A stretch of 64,000 nt of DNA from G965195345 sp965277775 (GCA_965277775.1 OZ255843.1:1860001-1924000); one strand, 5' to 3'. Shown: positions 51,324 through 63,057, counted from the stretch's first letter. Program-made: numbers and translations. Notes: a model not told the origin generated them from the letters alone.

Positions 51324-53630
51324 ATGATGAACGCATTACGCCCACCCACCAAAACTGTAGGTCAATCTTTAGCGCACGATAGTGCCGTCGGGCACGTTTG
51401 TGGTTCAGCAAATTATATAGATGACATACAGCCACCCGAAGGCTGCTTGCACTTGGCTTTTGCGCTCAGCCCACAGGCTTGCGGTAAGATAAACACCATT
51501 GATATTACGGCGGCATTGTCCGCGCCGGGTGTGGTCAAAATTCTTTTGGCCAAGGACATTGAGCATCTTCTCATCGGTCCTGTAGAGCATGATGAACCCT
51601 TGTTGGCTCAAGATGAAGTCCTTTTTCAAGGGCAGGCGATTTGTGCCGTATTAGCCGACAGTTTAATCCATGCAAGGCGTGCAGCTGCGCTCGTACAAGC
51701 TGATATTAGTGCGCAGGAGCCAATCATTACGGTTGAACAGGCCCTAGAGAAGCAGAGTTTTTTAATGGATCCGATCACCATGAAGGTCGGCGATGCTGAG
51801 CAAGCAATCAAAGGCGCAATCCATCAATTATCTGGCCAATTTTATGTGGGTGGACAAGAACATTTTTATTTGGAATCCCAAGCAACCCTCGCCATACCGA
51901 GTGAAAAAAATGAAGTCGTGTTGCATTGTTCAACGCAAAATCCATCGGAAGTGCAACACCTTGTTGCGCACGTATTGGCTGTCCCTCAGCACTCGGTAGA
52001 AGTCATCACCCGTCGAATGGGGGGTGGTTTTGGCGGAAAGGAAACCGATGGGGCTCAAATGGCTTGCTTAGCGGCTTTACTGGCCAAGCAAACAGGGCGT
52101 GCAGTAAAAGTGCGCTTGCCAAGAAGCGAAGATTTCCAAATGACGGGCAAAAGGCATGACTTTTTGATGCAATATCAAGTTGGATTTGATGATGCTGGAA
52201 AATTACAAGGGGTTAAGATTGAAGCGAGCGCGCGTTGCGGTTATTCGCTGGATTTATCCTATGCCATTGTTTCGCGCACATTGTTTCATTCAGATAATGG
52301 CTACTACCTGCCCAATGCCAGTTTTACCGGACATTTATGCAAAACCAATACAGTGTCAAATACCGCATTCAGAGGTTTTGGCGGACCACAAGGGATGTTG
52401 GCTATAGAAAGCATCATCGAAGACATTGCGCAATATTTACACAAAGATGCTTTGGATGTTCGTCAATTGAACTTTTATGCGCAAGCCCCCGCCAATGTAA
52501 CCCATTATGGGCAGGAAATAGAAGATAACATCTTGCAAGCCATTTGCGACGACTTGATCGACAGCAGTGAATATCGTCAGCGTCGTGAACAGGTTGAGGT
52601 ATTCAACAAGCAAAATACTTTTGTACAAAAGGGCTTGGCTTTCTCACCAGTAAAATTTGGGATCTCTTTTACCACCACCTTTTTAAACCAAGCGGGTGCT
52701 TTGGTTCACGTCTATAAAGATGGGAGCATTTATCTAAATCATGGTGGCACTGAAATGGGACAGGGCTTATTCATTAAGGTGGCACAAGTGGTGGCTGAAA
52801 GTTTAGGCGTGGACGTAGAACGGGTGAAGTCTTCAGCGACGAGTACCCAAAAAGTGCCTAATACCTCGGCAACAGCGGCCTCTTCAGGTTCTGACATTAA
52901 TGGCATGGCGGCCCAAGTGGCCAGCTTTAGAATCAAAGCCAGTTTAACGACGTTTGCCAGTCAACATTTTACTGTGCCAGAATCGGCGATTGATTTTGCA
53001 GATGATGTGGTGACCATTGGTGATCAAACCATGCCATTTAGCGACTTCATTGACTTGGCTTATTTAAATCGGGTTGAGTTGTTCAGCAATGGTTTTTATA
53101 AAACACCCAAAATTCATTATGACCCCAAAACCGCTAAAGGGCGTCCTTTTTATTATTACGCCTATGGTGCCTGTGTCAGTGAAGTTGTGTTGGATACTCT
53201 GACGGGTGAGTACAAAGTGATTGCCGCAGATATTTTGCACGATGTTGGCGCATCGATCAATCCAGCCATTGATTTGGGCCAGATTGTTGGTGGATTCATT
53301 CAAGGCATGGGTTGGTTGTGCATGGAAGAGTTGAAGTGGAACGATGCGGGGGCATTGCTGACACGAGGGCCCTCCACCTATAAAATTCCATCAATCGGCG
53401 ATTTGCCCAAACGCTTTAACGTCAAAATCAAACCCGATACCTCCAACCATGAGGCAACGATTTTTAAATCCAAAGCCGTGGGTGAGCCGCCATTTATGTT
53501 GGCCATTTCTGTCTGGTTGGCGATTAAAAATGCCATCCATAATGCCACAGATAAACAAGCGGTACAACTTTCAGCACCAGCCACCTTTGAGCAAGTTTAT
53601 GCGAGTCTCAATAAAGAGAACGCGCAATAA
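51324..53630 (+). CDS. xdhB: Xanthine dehydrogenase large (molybdopterin) subunit
   Basis: A 768-residue subunit that hydroxylates hypoxanthine and xanthine. Signatures are GQAICAVLADS, RRMGGGFGGKETDGAQ, AFRGFGGPQG, GGTEMGQGL and the C-terminal KAVGEPPFMLA, where the Glu is the catalytic base. It completes a guaD-xdhA-xdhB cluster. The insertion factor xdhC, usual next door, is absent in the window, so activity needs a distant copy. It is convergent with the cupin gene. Confidence 0.96.
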   Translation: MMNALRPPTKTVGQSLAHDSAVGHVCGSANYIDDIQPPEGCLHLAFALSPQACGKINTIDITAALSAPGVVKILLAKDIEHLLIGPVEHDEPLLAQDEVLFQGQAICAVLADSLIHARRAAALVQADISAQEPIITVEQALEKQSFLMDPITMKVGDAEQAIKGAIHQLSGQFYVGGQEHFYLESQATLAIPSEKNEVVLHCSTQNPSEVQHLVAHVLAVPQHSVEVITRRMGGGFGGKETDGAQMACLAALLAKQTGRAVKVRLPRSEDFQMTGKRHDFLMQYQVGFDDAGKLQGVKIEASARCGYSLDLSYAIVSRTLFHSDNGYYLPNASFTGHLCKTNTVSNTAFRGFGGPQGMLAIESIIEDIAQYLHKDALDVRQLNFYAQAPANVTHYGQEIEDNILQAICDDLIDSSEYRQRREQVEVFNKQNTFVQKGLAFSPVKFGISFTTTFLNQAGALVHVYKDGSIYLNHGGTEMGQGLFIKVAQVVAESLGVDVERVKSSATSTQKVPNTSATAASSGSDINGMAAQVASFRIKASLTTFASQHFTVPESAIDFADDVVTIGDQTMPFSDFIDLAYLNRVELFSNGFYKTPKIHYDPKTAKGRPFYYYAYGACVSEVVLDTLTGEYKVIAADILHDVGASINPAIDLGQIVGGFIQGMGWLCMEELKWNDAGALLTRGPSTYKIPSIGDLPKRFNVKIKPDTSNHEATIFKSKAVGEPPFMLAISVWLAIKNAIHNATDKQAVQLSAPATFEQVYASLNKENAQ

Positions 53631-53661
53631 ATTGTTTTGTTGGGCTTGAGTATTAGACGGC

Positions 53662-54030
53662 TTATTTGGGAAAAGGTTGCCCAGGCTTCCAGTCTATGTA
53701 AACGCTGTCTTTTTGCTCTAAGTGCGGTGCTTTGGTGAACACGGCTTTAAAGTCTTTATCGCTGGTGTTTTCAAAAAAATGTGCTTCGCCTGGTTCACAG
53801 CGCAAATAATCGCCTTGACTCAATACCACCAATTCACCATTGACCCAAACATCGCATTGTCCTTCTAAAACCAAAAAAGCCTCTTCTTGATGCATGTGTT
53901 TATGGCAAGGATGGTGTTCGTTTGGTGTAATAACCACAATGCCCGTATCCACATTGGGACCGACTGTTAAATATTTAGGACCGTGGGTGTTAAAACGATA
54001 TTTGTGTTGTTGTTCATTGGTACGGTACAT
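53662..54030 (-). CDS. Cupin-2 domain protein
   Basis: A 122-residue single-domain cupin. The two metal-binding motifs are visible: HHPCHKHMHQEEAFLVLEG (His-x-His plus Glu) and PGEAHFFENTS (the closing His). Cupins range from isomerases and dioxygenases to storage proteins. It is the third gene of an operon with an LsrK-type kinase (24 bases apart) and a class II aldolase, so it may catalyse an isomerisation or epimerisation of the same sugar phosphate. Family certain; reaction unknown. Confidence 0.85.
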   Translation of the reverse strand: MYRTNEQQHKYRFNTHGPKYLTVGPNVDTGIVVITPNEHHPCHKHMHQEEAFLVLEGQCDVWVNGELVVLSQGDYLRCEPGEAHFFENTSDKDFKAVFTKAPHLEQKDSVYIDWKPGQPFPK

Positions 54031-54054
54031 AATAATCCTTATAAACGTCTGTGA

Positions 54055-55608
54055 TTAAAAACCAGGGGCTTGCCACATGGCTTCTGTGAGACCTTGATCA
54101 ACCAAGGCTAACTGCTTATTATAAATGGCTTGCCATCGGTCCATCAATTGTAGGTACTGTTGATGGTTGCTTGCAATGGGTTCGACGGTGCGTTCCCATT
54201 GAACCCCATGGTCGGCAGCTTCAGCCATTGTCGTGTAAACACCAGCACCAACGCCAGCAGCAAATGCCCCACCCAGCGCTGTGGCTTCTTTTACTTTTGG
54301 AATTTTAAGCGGTCTGTTCAGGACATCGGCGACGATTTGAGACCATAATTGTCCCTTGCTGGCGCCTGCGGCGAACACAATGGCTTCGGTTTTAATGGGG
54401 CTCATTGCATCAATTTTCTGTAAGTTTAAGGCGCTTACGATGGCCGCATTCTCTAATAAACTGCGAAATAAGGTGATGTTATTGCATTTCTCAGGCTGTA
54501 TATTCAAATTAATGAACGAAGGGCTGGCGTGGTACCATTTGTCATATTTCATCGTGTCTGAAAATATGGGCATAACCCCATACGACCCTACTGGAACCGA
54601 TGCGGCTTTGGCTTGGAGCAGATCATAGACATCTTTGCCCGCTTGTTGGGCTTGCAATTTTTCCGTTTGGCAGAAAGCATCGCGGAACCAACGCATGACC
54701 AATCCGCTAAAAAAAGTAATGGCTTCTACTTGTGAGAGGTGGGTAATGACATGGGGATTAACACGAAGTTGCCTGTTTTTGGGTGGTTTTAGCGCTGCAT
54801 CAACATTGACAATCTGTTGCCAAAAACTGCCCCCTAAAATAGCCGCTTCACCGGGACGAACCAGATCAAGCCCAGCCGCGCCAAGTTGAACATCACCCCC
54901 ACCCATAACGACCAAGGTGGTGGTTGAAAGCGCGGTTTCTTCGGCAGCGGATTTAATCACATTGCCAATGACTGTGCCTGATTCATAAACCCTTGGCAAT
55001 GACAAGGTGCTTATGAGATCAGTCCCTGTGCTTAACCACTGGCGACTGTGTAAGTCTAATAGACCACTGGTGCCACCATTAGATGGATCCACACCAATAA
55101 TGCCTGAAAGTTTGTGGATCACCCAGTCGCTGATCATGGAAAAGGTGTGACATTTCTCATACAGCTTGGGGCGGTTGTTTTTCAGCCACAACAGCCGGGG
55201 TAGGGCGCCTAAGGCAAAAGTTTGCCCTGTGCGTTGATAAAGATCCGCTTCTAAATCAGGAAATTCAGTCTTGAGTTGTTTGACTTCTTGTGAAGCACGC
55301 GCATCAACATTGGCAACGGCCCAGATCGGTTGACCGTCTTTGCCATAAAGCACAATGCCTTCACGCATGCTGGAAGCCGTTACCGCAAGAATGTCCTTGG
55401 GCTGAATGTTGGCCTGCTGGATGGCTTTTTTTATGCACTGACAGCACAAAGACCAATTGGTGTTGAAATCAAAATTCATTGAGTGCGGGACATTAGGTTC
55501 TGCTAGATGAATCCATTCTTGTTGCGCCATGGCAATCTGTTCACCTTGGAGATTAAAAAGCACCGCACGGACACTGCCAGTGCCAGCATCAATGGTCATT
55601 AAATACAT
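54055..55608 (-). CDS. lsrK: Autoinducer-2 kinase-like FGGY carbohydrate kinase
   Basis: A 517-residue kinase, close in length to E. coli LsrK (530), with matching stretches: MTIDAGTGSVRAVLFNLQGE, SMREGIVLY, WAVANVDARA, VDPSNGGTSGLLDL, VMGGGDVQLGAAGLDLVRPG, FFSGLVMRWFRDAFC, GSYGVMPIFSD and VKEATALGGAFAAGVGAG. LsrK phosphorylates DPD, the linear form of AI-2. No lsr transporter, repressor or LsrF/LsrG is present. The agreement is too extensive for a general FGGY kinase, but a related branched sugar could be the true substrate. It lies between the aldolase and cupin genes. Confidence 0.88.
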   Translation of the reverse strand: MYLMTIDAGTGSVRAVLFNLQGEQIAMAQQEWIHLAEPNVPHSMNFDFNTNWSLCCQCIKKAIQQANIQPKDILAVTASSMREGIVLYGKDGQPIWAVANVDARASQEVKQLKTEFPDLEADLYQRTGQTFALGALPRLLWLKNNRPKLYEKCHTFSMISDWVIHKLSGIIGVDPSNGGTSGLLDLHSRQWLSTGTDLISTLSLPRVYESGTVIGNVIKSAAEETALSTTTLVVMGGGDVQLGAAGLDLVRPGEAAILGGSFWQQIVNVDAALKPPKNRQLRVNPHVITHLSQVEAITFFSGLVMRWFRDAFCQTEKLQAQQAGKDVYDLLQAKAASVPVGSYGVMPIFSDTMKYDKWYHASPSFINLNIQPEKCNNITLFRSLLENAAIVSALNLQKIDAMSPIKTEAIVFAAGASKGQLWSQIVADVLNRPLKIPKVKEATALGGAFAAGVGAGVYTTMAEAADHGVQWERTVEPIASNHQQYLQLMDRWQAIYNKQLALVDQGLTEAMWQAPGF

Positions 55609-55641
55609 CTTGATCTCACAATCGTTGCCTCAGAGCGATGG

Positions 55642-56820
55642 TTATTTTTTCAACTTCATTTGTTCTAATTCCCAATACTCCATGGCAAAACTGTCTTGTT
55701 CAGAGAGGCTTTGATAGCCACCTAATTGCTCAGCGCGAAGCATGGCCAACATGGTGTGGTTGTTGATGTCTTCAATCACATCGACGTCTTTTTGAGATTT
55801 GCCAAAACAAATGGTGCCCGCACTTGGCAATATTCCCCAATTTGGGTAAGGGTCTAACATGGTTTCAGTTGAGGCAAATGTTTGAAAATAGCGGCTGTAA
55901 TTCTCAGCATACGCTTCTAACGTGGCTTGGATTTCGGCGCTTGAGTCGCCGGTAAAAATGACCGGAGTGCGCTTGGTTCGAATGATGTGTTCTGGTGTTA
56001 AAACCCCTTTTTGGGCAAGGGCAAAATGGTGGGGCTGAGCAAAGGTACGCGCCAAAGGTGTGTGGTTGATTTTATGAGATAGTGGACACTTTTTAGCCGC
56101 AGACAGGGCCGAAACAATGGCGTCAATGTTGTATGAGTTGGGCGTTGTTGGATGTTGTTCTATGTGAATGTGCTTATCCGCATGAGCAATTAAATACCTT
56201 TCAGCCACATTCACCCACTCGATCATTTTGTCATAAGCCCATTTGGCATCATCACTAAAAGTAAAGATACCGTGATTCAACAAAATGATGCCTTCAATCG
56301 CATTCCAATCAATATTCTGGGTGGCGTCAGAGACTTGTTTTGCCAATTGAAAGCCAGGCATGATGTACGGTAATATGAGTACAGAGGGTGGGTATAACTG
56401 GCGCAATATTTGTTCACCATGGACTGAATTAGAAATGGTGACGATGGCATCGGCGTGGGTGTGATCGACAAAATCAAAAGGAATGGTGGCGTGCAGAATG
56501 GCTTCTACTGATGGATTGGGAAAGCTTTGGTCGGTCATGGATTGGCGCTGAAGCGCGACCATTTGGGCATCGCTGAGTGTGGTGTGTTGCAAAAGCGCTT
56601 GGAGCTTGGTTGTTTCAACCGGTGCAAACCCTTGCGGTTCAATGGTCGCCAAGTCCCAGCCACTGGCTTTGACATAAATGGTGTCTTCAATTTTTACCGA
56701 GGTGTTGCCACCACCATGCAAAACCAAGTCAGCATCTTGCCCCAGCAATCTTGAAGTATAAACGCGCATGGACAGGGCATCCATCGATTGACTTAGGCTC
56801 GGTTGAAAGCGATTTTTCAT
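55642..56820 (-). CDS. Class II aldolase/adducin family protein (RhaD N-terminal-like)
   Basis: A 392-residue aldolase-type protein. It has LVLHGGGNTSVKIEDTIYVKASGWDLATIE (in part) at the start, zinc ligands in DHTHADAIVTISN, and LLNHGIFTF. It resembles the aldolase half of bifunctional RhaD-type proteins but lacks the dehydrogenase half. Family members cleave or epimerise phosphorylated sugars such as fuculose- or ribulose-phosphate. It is the first gene of the operon aldolase-lsrK-cupin, 33 bases before the kinase, so it would act on the kinase's product. Confidence 0.85.
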   Translation of the reverse strand: MKNRFQPSLSQSMDALSMRVYTSRLLGQDADLVLHGGGNTSVKIEDTIYVKASGWDLATIEPQGFAPVETTKLQALLQHTTLSDAQMVALQRQSMTDQSFPNPSVEAILHATIPFDFVDHTHADAIVTISNSVHGEQILRQLYPPSVLILPYIMPGFQLAKQVSDATQNIDWNAIEGIILLNHGIFTFSDDAKWAYDKMIEWVNVAERYLIAHADKHIHIEQHPTTPNSYNIDAIVSALSAAKKCPLSHKINHTPLARTFAQPHHFALAQKGVLTPEHIIRTKRTPVIFTGDSSAEIQATLEAYAENYSRYFQTFASTETMLDPYPNWGILPSAGTICFGKSQKDVDVIEDINNHTMLAMLRAEQLGGYQSLSEQDSFAMEYWELEQMKLKK

Positions 56821-57012
56821 AATAATAGTGGTCTTTTTGGGCGTGGCACTGTGAGGTCTTAAATGTCATTAGTGATTATTCATGAACATTCGAGCGATTA
56901 AATTAGCAACAAAAAATACAATCCATTAGATGATAATAGTTATACTAAGCATTATGATTGATTTTAATCGTATTTATCATAACTTTTCACCAACACTCAA
57001 GGAATCAGACGC

Positions 57013-58170
57013 ATGACAGAAAATACATTTGGACAAGCAGGTTACGGGACTCAAATCAGACGGTCACCATTCTATGAAGCAACTTTGCGTTGGGGCGCAA
57101 AGGGTTTTTCCGTCTATAACCATATGTATATTCCAAGGGATTTTGGTGACCCTGAGCAAAATTTTAACAACCTGATCAACGAAGCCATACTCTGTGATGT
57201 GGGCGTAGAACGCCAAGTTGAAATCTCTGGCAAGGATGCCACTCGATTTATGCAGTATTTGACCCCTCGCAATTTGAGCAAATTGGCCGTTGGACAGTGT
57301 AAGTACATCTTAATAACCAATGAACAAGGTGGTATATTAAATGATCCCGTGCTATTGCGGATGTCAGAGGATCGCTACTGGATCTCACTCGCAGACAGTG
57401 ATATTTTGCTATGGGCTCAGGGCGTTGCGGTTCATTCAGGCATGGAGGTCAATATCTGTGAGCCAGATGTTTCGCCAGTGCAAGTACAAGGACCAAAATC
57501 GCAGGATATTATGCTGGCTGTATTTGGCGAAAGCATTGCCGATTTGCGCTATTTCCATTGGACAGCTGCAACCTTAGAGGGCATGCCGCTCATCATATCG
57601 CGTACTGGTTGGTCCAGTGAGTTTGGCTATGAGATCTTTATTAATGACTCTGCGCATGGCGATCGGCTTTGGGAACACCTGATGGCCGTTGGTGGGCCAA
57701 TGGGATTGCATCCAGGTCATACTTCGTCGATTCGGCGAATTGAAGGGGGCATGCTGTCTTACCACGCCGACATGAACATTCACACCAATCCCTATGAATT
57801 GGGCTTGGGTCGTTTGGTTGATTTAGAGATGCCCGCAGATTTTGTCGGTAAAGCCGCGCTCAGAGCAATCAAGCAAAAAGGCATCACGCGCAGCCAGGTC
57901 GGAATCAGAATCGATTGCCCCAGCAGTGTTCCAAGTAATAACACCTTCTGGAAAATCATTAAGGCCGATAAACAAATTGGCTATGTGACTTCTGCCATTT
58001 ATTCCCCCAGATTAAAACAAACCATTGCTTTGGCCATGATGGATTTGGCGCACAGCGAATTGGGGACCACTGCCGTGGTCGAGGCTGAGGGCAATAGCTA
58101 CCCCATTGAAGTGGTGCCCAAACCCTTTTATGACCCCAATAAAAAAATTGCTGTAAGCAATGTTCAGTAA
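57013..58170 (+). CDS. dmdA: GcvT-family methyltransferase, candidate dimethylsulfoniopropionate demethylase
   Basis: A 385-residue tetrahydrofolate-dependent enzyme of the GcvT fold. It opens with RRSPFYEATLRWGAKGFSVYNHM (in part), then VGVERQVEISGKDATRFMQYLTPR, GGILNDPVLLR, WISLADSD, EPDVSPVQVQGP and RTGWSSEFGYEIF. The N-terminal RR[ST]PF...G-x-x-[VY]-YN-H-M and ER-Q-V features are shared with DmdA, which takes a methyl group from DMSP. Closely related non-DmdA GcvT paralogues share much of this, so the substrate is a candidate only. AAGGA precedes the ATG. It is divergent from the aldolase operon (192 bases). Confidence 0.7.
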   Translation: MTENTFGQAGYGTQIRRSPFYEATLRWGAKGFSVYNHMYIPRDFGDPEQNFNNLINEAILCDVGVERQVEISGKDATRFMQYLTPRNLSKLAVGQCKYILITNEQGGILNDPVLLRMSEDRYWISLADSDILLWAQGVAVHSGMEVNICEPDVSPVQVQGPKSQDIMLAVFGESIADLRYFHWTAATLEGMPLIISRTGWSSEFGYEIFINDSAHGDRLWEHLMAVGGPMGLHPGHTSSIRRIEGGMLSYHADMNIHTNPYELGLGRLVDLEMPADFVGKAALRAIKQKGITRSQVGIRIDCPSSVPSNNTFWKIIKADKQIGYVTSAIYSPRLKQTIALAMMDLAHSELGTTAVVEAEGNSYPIEVVPKPFYDPNKKIAVSNVQ

Positions 58171-58347
58171 TACCACTGAATAAACAGGCTTACTGCGCCG
58201 TTTTTTCGCCTTAAATGGCTAGATATTCAGTATCATAATCTGCCCTGATTGGCACTTTTAACCGCCCCTTGTAACAGGGATTGTTGGGGTAAAAAAAAAC
58301 CTATTTTTTTATTGATCAAAAAACCGATAAAAAATCGTAAAAAGTGC

Positions 58348-58376
58348 TTGCAACATAGGGGGCCAGTAGATACAAT
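58348..58376 (+). promoter_or_regulatory. rRNA promoter for the 23S-5S unit
   Basis: TTGCAA (58348-58353) and TACAAT (58371-58376) are separated by exactly 17 bases. A run of A/T-rich sequence (58284-58345) upstream fits an UP element, and GCGCGC right after the -10 is a GC-rich discriminator typical of stringently controlled rRNA promoters. It lies about 200 bases before the 23S gene. Confidence 0.8.
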
Positions 58377-58441
58377 GCGCGCTCTCTTACAGGAAAACGA
58401 ATTCAGTTGTGTTATCCACGACTCGTAAGTAGCTGTAAGAC

Positions 58442-58454
58442 TGATCTTTAAAAA
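58442..58454 (+). promoter_or_regulatory. boxA-like antitermination element
   Basis: TGATCTTTAAAAA matches the E. coli rrn boxA (TGCTCTTTAACAA) at 11 of 13 bases. It lies in the transcribed leader between promoter and 23S gene, the right place for Nus-factor antitermination. Confidence 0.65.
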
Positions 58455-58473
58455 TTTGGAACCAAGAACACGC
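58454..58473 (+). other. 5' arm of the 23S processing stem
   Basis: The 20 bases starting ATTTGGAACC and ending AAGAACACGC are perfectly complementary to 61512-61531 beyond the 3' end of 23S. This pair would form the long double strand cut by RNase III during 23S maturation. Confidence 0.9.
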
Positions 58474-58571
58474 ATCAAGCGATTTTAATAAATCAAAATT
58501 GAATGTAAATTCAAAACGAGTTTGAGACGTTATGACTTTTAGATGACTGTTAAAGGTTATTTGGGGTTATA

Positions 58572-61438
<2,867 letters not shown>

Positions 61439-61511
61439 TGTAACACCCAAATGACTTTAGGTAATATGACCTGAATTATTAGGGTTACAATCAAATTCAA
61501 AGAATTGACAA

Positions 61512-61531
61512 GCGTGTTCTTGGTTCCAAAT
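61512..61531 (+). other. 3' arm of the 23S processing stem
   Basis: GCGTGTTCTT followed by GGTTCCAAAT is the exact reverse complement of the leader arm at 58454-58473, closing a 20-bp helix around the whole 23S gene before the 5S gene. Confidence 0.9.
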
Positions 61532-61556
61532 AATGAGACTAAATGTCTCTACCAGT

Positions 61557-61675
61557 TTGCCTGGTGACCATAGCAAGATTGAAACACCTGACTCCATACC
61601 GAACTCAGAAGTGAAACGTCTTAGCGCCGATGGTAGTGTGGGAGTTCCCATGTGAGAGTAGGTCATTGCCAGGCT
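61557..61675 (+). rRNA. rrf: 5S ribosomal RNA
   Basis: TTGCCTGGTGACC at the start pairs with the closing TGCCAGGC, forming helix I. The internal CCGAACTCAGAAGTGAAAC and CGATGGTAGTG sequences are the standard bacterial 5S core. It follows 23S by about 118 bases in the same transcript and ends just before a strong terminator. Confidence 0.97.
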
Positions 61676-61684
61676 TTTAAATTC

Positions 61685-61720
61685 AAAAGCCACAGCTGAA
61701 TTCAGTTGTGGCTTTTTTTT
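61685..61720 (+). terminator. Intrinsic terminator of the 23S-5S unit
   Basis: AAAGCCACA (61686-61694) pairs with TGTGGCTTT further on, with inner CTGAATTCAG also self-complementary, and the stem is followed by a run of eight T residues. It lies ten bases after 5S. Confidence 0.92.
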
Positions 61721-61778
61721 ATTATTGCCCTCAGTTCAAAAAGACTAAGACAGGAAAGCGGTTTGTTTGGAAATCCTC

Positions 61779-61855
61779 ATCTTTTTAGAACGGAAATTAG
61801 TTCTCTAATCAAGTCGGCTAAATATGTACAGGGATATAGACCAAAACTGCGGTTG
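61779..61855 (+). pseudogene. Decayed 23S rRNA fragment
   Basis: This stretch tracks 23S positions 59637-59728 in order. CTAATCAAGTCGGCT matches CTAGTCAAGTCGGCT (14 of 15 bases), followed after a small gap by ATGTAC and then AAAACTGCGGTTGC against GAAACTGCGGATGC. Flanking bases also agree partly. The similarity is too long and collinear to be chance, so it looks like a degraded partial copy left behind the rRNA unit. Confidence 0.65.
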
Positions 61856-62017
61856 CAAATCTCAGTCTTGTTTTATACAGAGCGCTTCATGAGTCATTGA
61901 TGAAGGGATTAACAATCCTCAACTTTGAGATTTTATAGAAAAAAATGGCCTTTTTATGCCTTAAGCGCTTCAATGTGATAAACTTATTTTTATAAATTCA
62001 TATAAAGGAGATTAATC

Positions 62018-62083
62018 ATGATCATTCACTCAAACGACAGACCGCCTAATGGGCCATCAACCACAGGGAATCCTTGGTGGTAG
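62018..62083 (+). CDS. Possible 21-residue peptide ending GNPWW
   Basis: A short frame with an excellent Shine-Dalgarno (AAAGGAG, seven bases before the ATG) and AT-rich sequence resembling a -10 upstream. The peptide begins MIIHSNDRPP and ends STTGNPWW, rich in Pro, Asn, Thr and Gly, with two final tryptophans. No membrane segment. I recognise no family. It may be a real small protein or precursor peptide; the strong ribosome site is the main support. A small hairpin (GTAAG/CTTAC, about 62103-62117) follows. Confidence 0.45.
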   Translation: MIIHSNDRPPNGPSTTGNPWW

Positions 62084-62161
62084 AGGGAATAATCGCTCTT
62101 AGTAAGTAACTTTCTTACGACAGTACCTTGTTCAATAATGACTAAATTAGAGGATATAATG

Positions 62162-62864
62162 ATGAAAATACAATTTAATTATTTACTGAAACGCCTAAGT
62201 CTCATCTTAGTTTTTATTCTAATGGCAGGCTGTTCTACACCCAGCCCAATGCCTTTCAGTGTGGATTCCGACCCCACAAAAATTGCGGGTGATGATATAT
62301 TTACTGGGGATAACCTTGGCGAATACTTTTGATGAAGATTATCCGATTAATTTGGAAGTCATAAGGATCAAGCCTTCTGATGGTGAAATTGTAGAATTTG
62401 GCATTGACAGCTCAGGAACCTATGCCATTGAACCTAACGACTATATCGGAATAGAGCACTCTGGCTATTTGGTACGCATACCATTGTCAGAAGGAGTGTA
62501 TGAAATAAATGGCTTTCGAGGAGGTAGGGTCTCGTATCCAGTAGCTTATGGTTTTTTCGCACCATACATAGAAGATTTAAAGGTTGAAAGTACCGGCGAG
62601 ATAATATATCTCGGTCACATTCAAGCGACCATAAGGGAGCGTCAAGGCGAAGAATTCCGTGCAGGCAGTCTTTTCCCATTATTTGATCAGAGTGTATCTG
62701 GCATGTCAGGTGGTAGCTTTGATATAGAGGTTAGCGATCGATACGAGCAGGATATTCAACGTTTTATAGCGCAATTCCCCGCTTTAAAATCTAGAGAAAT
62801 CACTAAAATGATCCTCCCGCCTTTTGATCGTGCACGTGCGCAAAAATTTTGGGAAGATAATTGA
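62162..62864 (+). pseudogene. Lipoprotein gene with a probable +1 frameshift
   Basis: The 5' part encodes a lipoprotein signal, KRLSLILVFILMAGCSTPSP, with a lipobox LMAGC, then runs out at a stop (62330-62332). The rest of the coding sense continues in the next frame up to 62864 (NTFDEDYPINLEVIRIKPSD, then PLSEGVYEING, ending KFWEDN). Removing one G from GGGG near 62306 would join them as DDIFTGITLANTFDEDY. It may be a sequencing or assembly error in the homopolymer, or a true disruption. The protein family is not recognised. Confidence 0.65.
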
Positions 62865-63057
62865 TAAGTAGATTGGTCATTTTATGACATTTAGTGATTC
62901 CATCAATGTCGTAGCTGTTGGTTAAAGCTAAGCGTTTATATTACTGAGTTTTATATAAATCTTTATCGAGATTTAAAGACCTCCGCTTTGATGTCATCAT
63001 TCAAAATGCGCTTGTTAAAGATTAAAGAGGCTTCATTTGAGTGAGTGTAGACCAAAC

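Noticed and set aside
61706..61900. 64-residue frame after the 5S terminator
   Set aside because: It begins inside the terminator and covers the decayed 23S fragment; no ribosome site.
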